DNA of 42,613 nt from an uncultured Lachnospiraceae bacterium (lineage in GTDB: Bacteria > Bacillota_A > Clostridia > Lachnospirales > Lachnospiraceae). The position numbers and the translations under genes were made by a program. Shown here piece after piece: positions 41,199 to 42,613 of this stretch (position 1 is the stretch's first letter; the number at the start of each line of letters is the position of its first letter). The stretch is taken from contig CANOBT010000032.1 of assembly GCA_947564305.1 (NCBI GenBank), forward strand, positions 1 through 42,613, in the 5' to 3' direction. The notes under the pieces were generated by a model. That model was given only the letters and a program-made list of their open reading frames with translations. It searched no databases and was not told the origin of the DNA.

Positions 41199-41336
41199 TG
41201 TGTAATTTGTAGTTTTTTATATGGACTTGCAGTCGTATCTGTGAGGGTACTGAACAGATGCATCTATGCATAAAATTGTAATGAGGACTTTTGAGTATAT
41301 ATGAAAATGTATATCAGGAGTAAGAGGGAGGTTATC

Positions 41337-42530
41337 ATGAGTAAAATTTTTAAAAGTCTGCCGTTTAGACTACTGTTGGGTGTGGTAGTGGGAATCTTAA
41401 TCGGACAGTTTGCAAATGAGACAGTGATGAATGTAGTTGTGACGGTAAAGTATGTATTGGGTCAGTTGATCACATTCTGTGTTCCTTTAATTGTAATTGG
41501 GTTTATTGCCCCATCGATTACAAAACTGGGAAACAATGCTTCGAGGATACTGGGAGTCGCGGTGGCATGTGCCTATGTCTCATCAATTCTTGCTGCATTT
41601 ATGTCTATGGCGGCAGGATATGGCTTGATCCCGCATCTTTCCATCGCATCGGATGTGGAGGGGTTGAAGGAATTGCCAGAGGTGGTGTTTCAGCTTGACA
41701 TTCCCCAGATTATGCCGGTCATGAGTGCGTTAGTATTTTCTGTATTGATTGGCCTGGCGGCTACTTGGACAAAGGCAATGACCATCACACGTATTCTGGA
41801 CGAATTTCAGAAAATTGTGTTGGAAATTGTGAAGAAAATCGTGATTCCGCTTTTACCGATATTTATTGCGTTTACATTCTGCTCCCTGTCCTATGAGGGG
41901 ACGATCACGAAACAGCTTCCGGTATTTATTAAGGTTGTGCTGATCGTGATGGCGGGACATTTTATCTGGATGGCAGTGCTCTACGCTGTGGGAGGCGCAT
42001 ATTCCGGGTGCAATCCATGGAAAGTGGTTAAAAATTATGGCCCGGCATATATTACTGCGGTGGGAACGATGTCTTCTGCGGCAACTTTGGCTGTTGCCTT
42101 AAACTGTGCAAAAAAATCAGAACCGACACTTCGGGATGATATGGTAGACTTTGGAATTCCTTTGTTTGCTAACATCCATTTGTGCGGCTCTGTGTTGACA
42201 GAAGTATTTTTTGTGATGACTGTATCCAAGATTTTGTATGGGACCATGCCTTCTTTGGGGACAATGATTTTGTTCTGTCTGCTGCTGGGGGTTTTTGCAA
42301 TCGGGGCGCCGGGGGTGCCGGGGGGAACTGTGATGGCTTCTCTGGGGCTGATTACCGGAGTATTGGGATTTGATGAGAGCGGAACAGCACTGATGCTGAC
42401 TATCTTTGCATTACAGGACAGTTTTGGAACAGCCTGCAATGTAACAGGTGATGGTGCATTGACGATGATTCTGACCGGATATGTGAAGAGGCATAATATT
42501 GAGAAACAGGAGATTAGGATTGACTTCTAA
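41337..42530 (+). CDS. Dicarboxylate/amino acid:cation symporter (DAACS/SLC1 family)
   Basis: 397 residues, rich in membrane helices (about eight plus two re-entrant loops). SLC1 landmarks are present: the serine-rich loop GTMSSAATLAVAL (hairpin 1), NIHLCGSVLTE in the place of NMDGT, GAPGVPGGTVMAS (hairpin 2) and DSFGTACNVTGDGALT in the last helix. It should import a dicarboxylate or amino acid with Na+ or H+; the substrate-discriminating Arg of glutamate carriers is not seen near the final helix (Ser-Phe-Gly instead), which points to a neutral amino acid such as serine or threonine. ATG 41337 has GAGGGAGG upstream. After it, 42531-42613 shows no gene. Confidence 0.9.
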   Translation: MSKIFKSLPFRLLLGVVVGILIGQFANETVMNVVVTVKYVLGQLITFCVPLIVIGFIAPSITKLGNNASRILGVAVACAYVSSILAAFMSMAAGYGLIPHLSIASDVEGLKELPEVVFQLDIPQIMPVMSALVFSVLIGLAATWTKAMTITRILDEFQKIVLEIVKKIVIPLLPIFIAFTFCSLSYEGTITKQLPVFIKVVLIVMAGHFIWMAVLYAVGGAYSGCNPWKVVKNYGPAYITAVGTMSSAATLAVALNCAKKSEPTLRDDMVDFGIPLFANIHLCGSVLTEVFFVMTVSKILYGTMPSLGTMILFCLLLGVFAIGAPGVPGGTVMASLGLITGVLGFDESGTALMLTIFALQDSFGTACNVTGDGALTMILTGYVKRHNIEKQEIRIDF

Positions 42531-42613
42531 GAATTTATAATAATTCCGAGTTCTGCAGGGTTGGATTGAACGCATCCTGAACCGTGCGGATGGGACGGAT
42601 ATCGAGGACATAG

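Noticed and set aside
1..42613. CRISPR arrays, rRNA genes, known metabolite riboswitches, T-boxes, transposase or phage genes
   Set aside because: None were seen: no regularly spaced repeats, no recognisable aptamer or T-box core, and no transposase or recombinase motifs in any supported gene.

Overview
The window looks like chromosomal DNA of a Clostridia (Firmicutes) bacterium, most likely a Lachnospiraceae-type gut anaerobe. The reasons are a streptococcal/clostridial-style fab-acc cluster with FabK as enoyl reductase, an [FeFe]-hydrogenase maturase HydE, ferredoxin-type aldo/keto reductases, a CIRCE element, sigma-A promoters close to TTGACA-N17-TATAAT, and strong AGGAGG-like ribosome binding sites. 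The genus assignment is inference; no rRNA is present.

Layout. 1-2151: the end of an unrecognised gene, a tRNA-Trp with its own promoter and terminator, a repeat-rich spacer, a CsoR-family metal sensor with a His-rich N-terminus, and a small helical protein. 2258-4135: a two-component system of the intramembrane-sensing type. 4263-5420: a Ser/Thr-rich protein whose second half resembles the C-terminal domain of the flagellar cap protein FliD. 5518-5771: a 147-bp MITE-like element with terminal inverted repeats and an apparent 8-bp target duplication, then a promoter and CIRCE operator in front of lon. 8130-14131: a co-directional run NUDIX hydrolase, SGNH hydrolase, cytoplasmic BMP-family protein, metallophosphoesterase, histidine phosphatase, hydE, closed by a terminator.

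14218-24363: a complete fatty acid synthesis operon in the order fabH-acpP-fabK-fabD-fabG-fabF-accB-fabZ-accC-accDA(fused)-marR. It has one consensus promoter followed by TTTGA/TCAAA palindromes that are candidate sites for the MarR (FabT-like) regulator encoded last. It supplies malonyl-CoA (AccB, AccC, AccDA), malonyl-ACP (FabD, AcpP) and the full elongation cycle (FabH/FabF, FabG, FabZ, FabK).

24384-34425: an RluA-type pseudouridine synthase, a large hybrid sensor kinase, a truncated copy of the MITE-like repeat, then an antimicrobial-peptide-type module (ABC ATPase, two-repeat FtsX permease, response regulator, sensor kinase) preceded by a TGACA-N4-TGTCA dyad, closed by a bidirectional terminator. 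34435-36852 (minus strand): two aldo/keto reductases with C-terminal 4Fe-4S domains behind a 19-bp-spacer promoter of the MerR-activated kind. 36983-42530: an NlpC/P60 cell-wall hydrolase with tandem promoters, a GlpP-type antiterminator, rpsB-tsf with a structured leader, and a DAACS/SLC1 symporter.

No single undescribed system with a full gene set stands out. The most unusual items are the MITE-like element with its second, truncated copy, the cytoplasmic BMP/ParB-like protein in an operon with a secreted SGNH hydrolase, the orphan FliD-C-like protein, and several well-defined regulatory sites (CIRCE-lon, FabT-like boxes, MerR-type promoter, G-tract array upstream of csoR).
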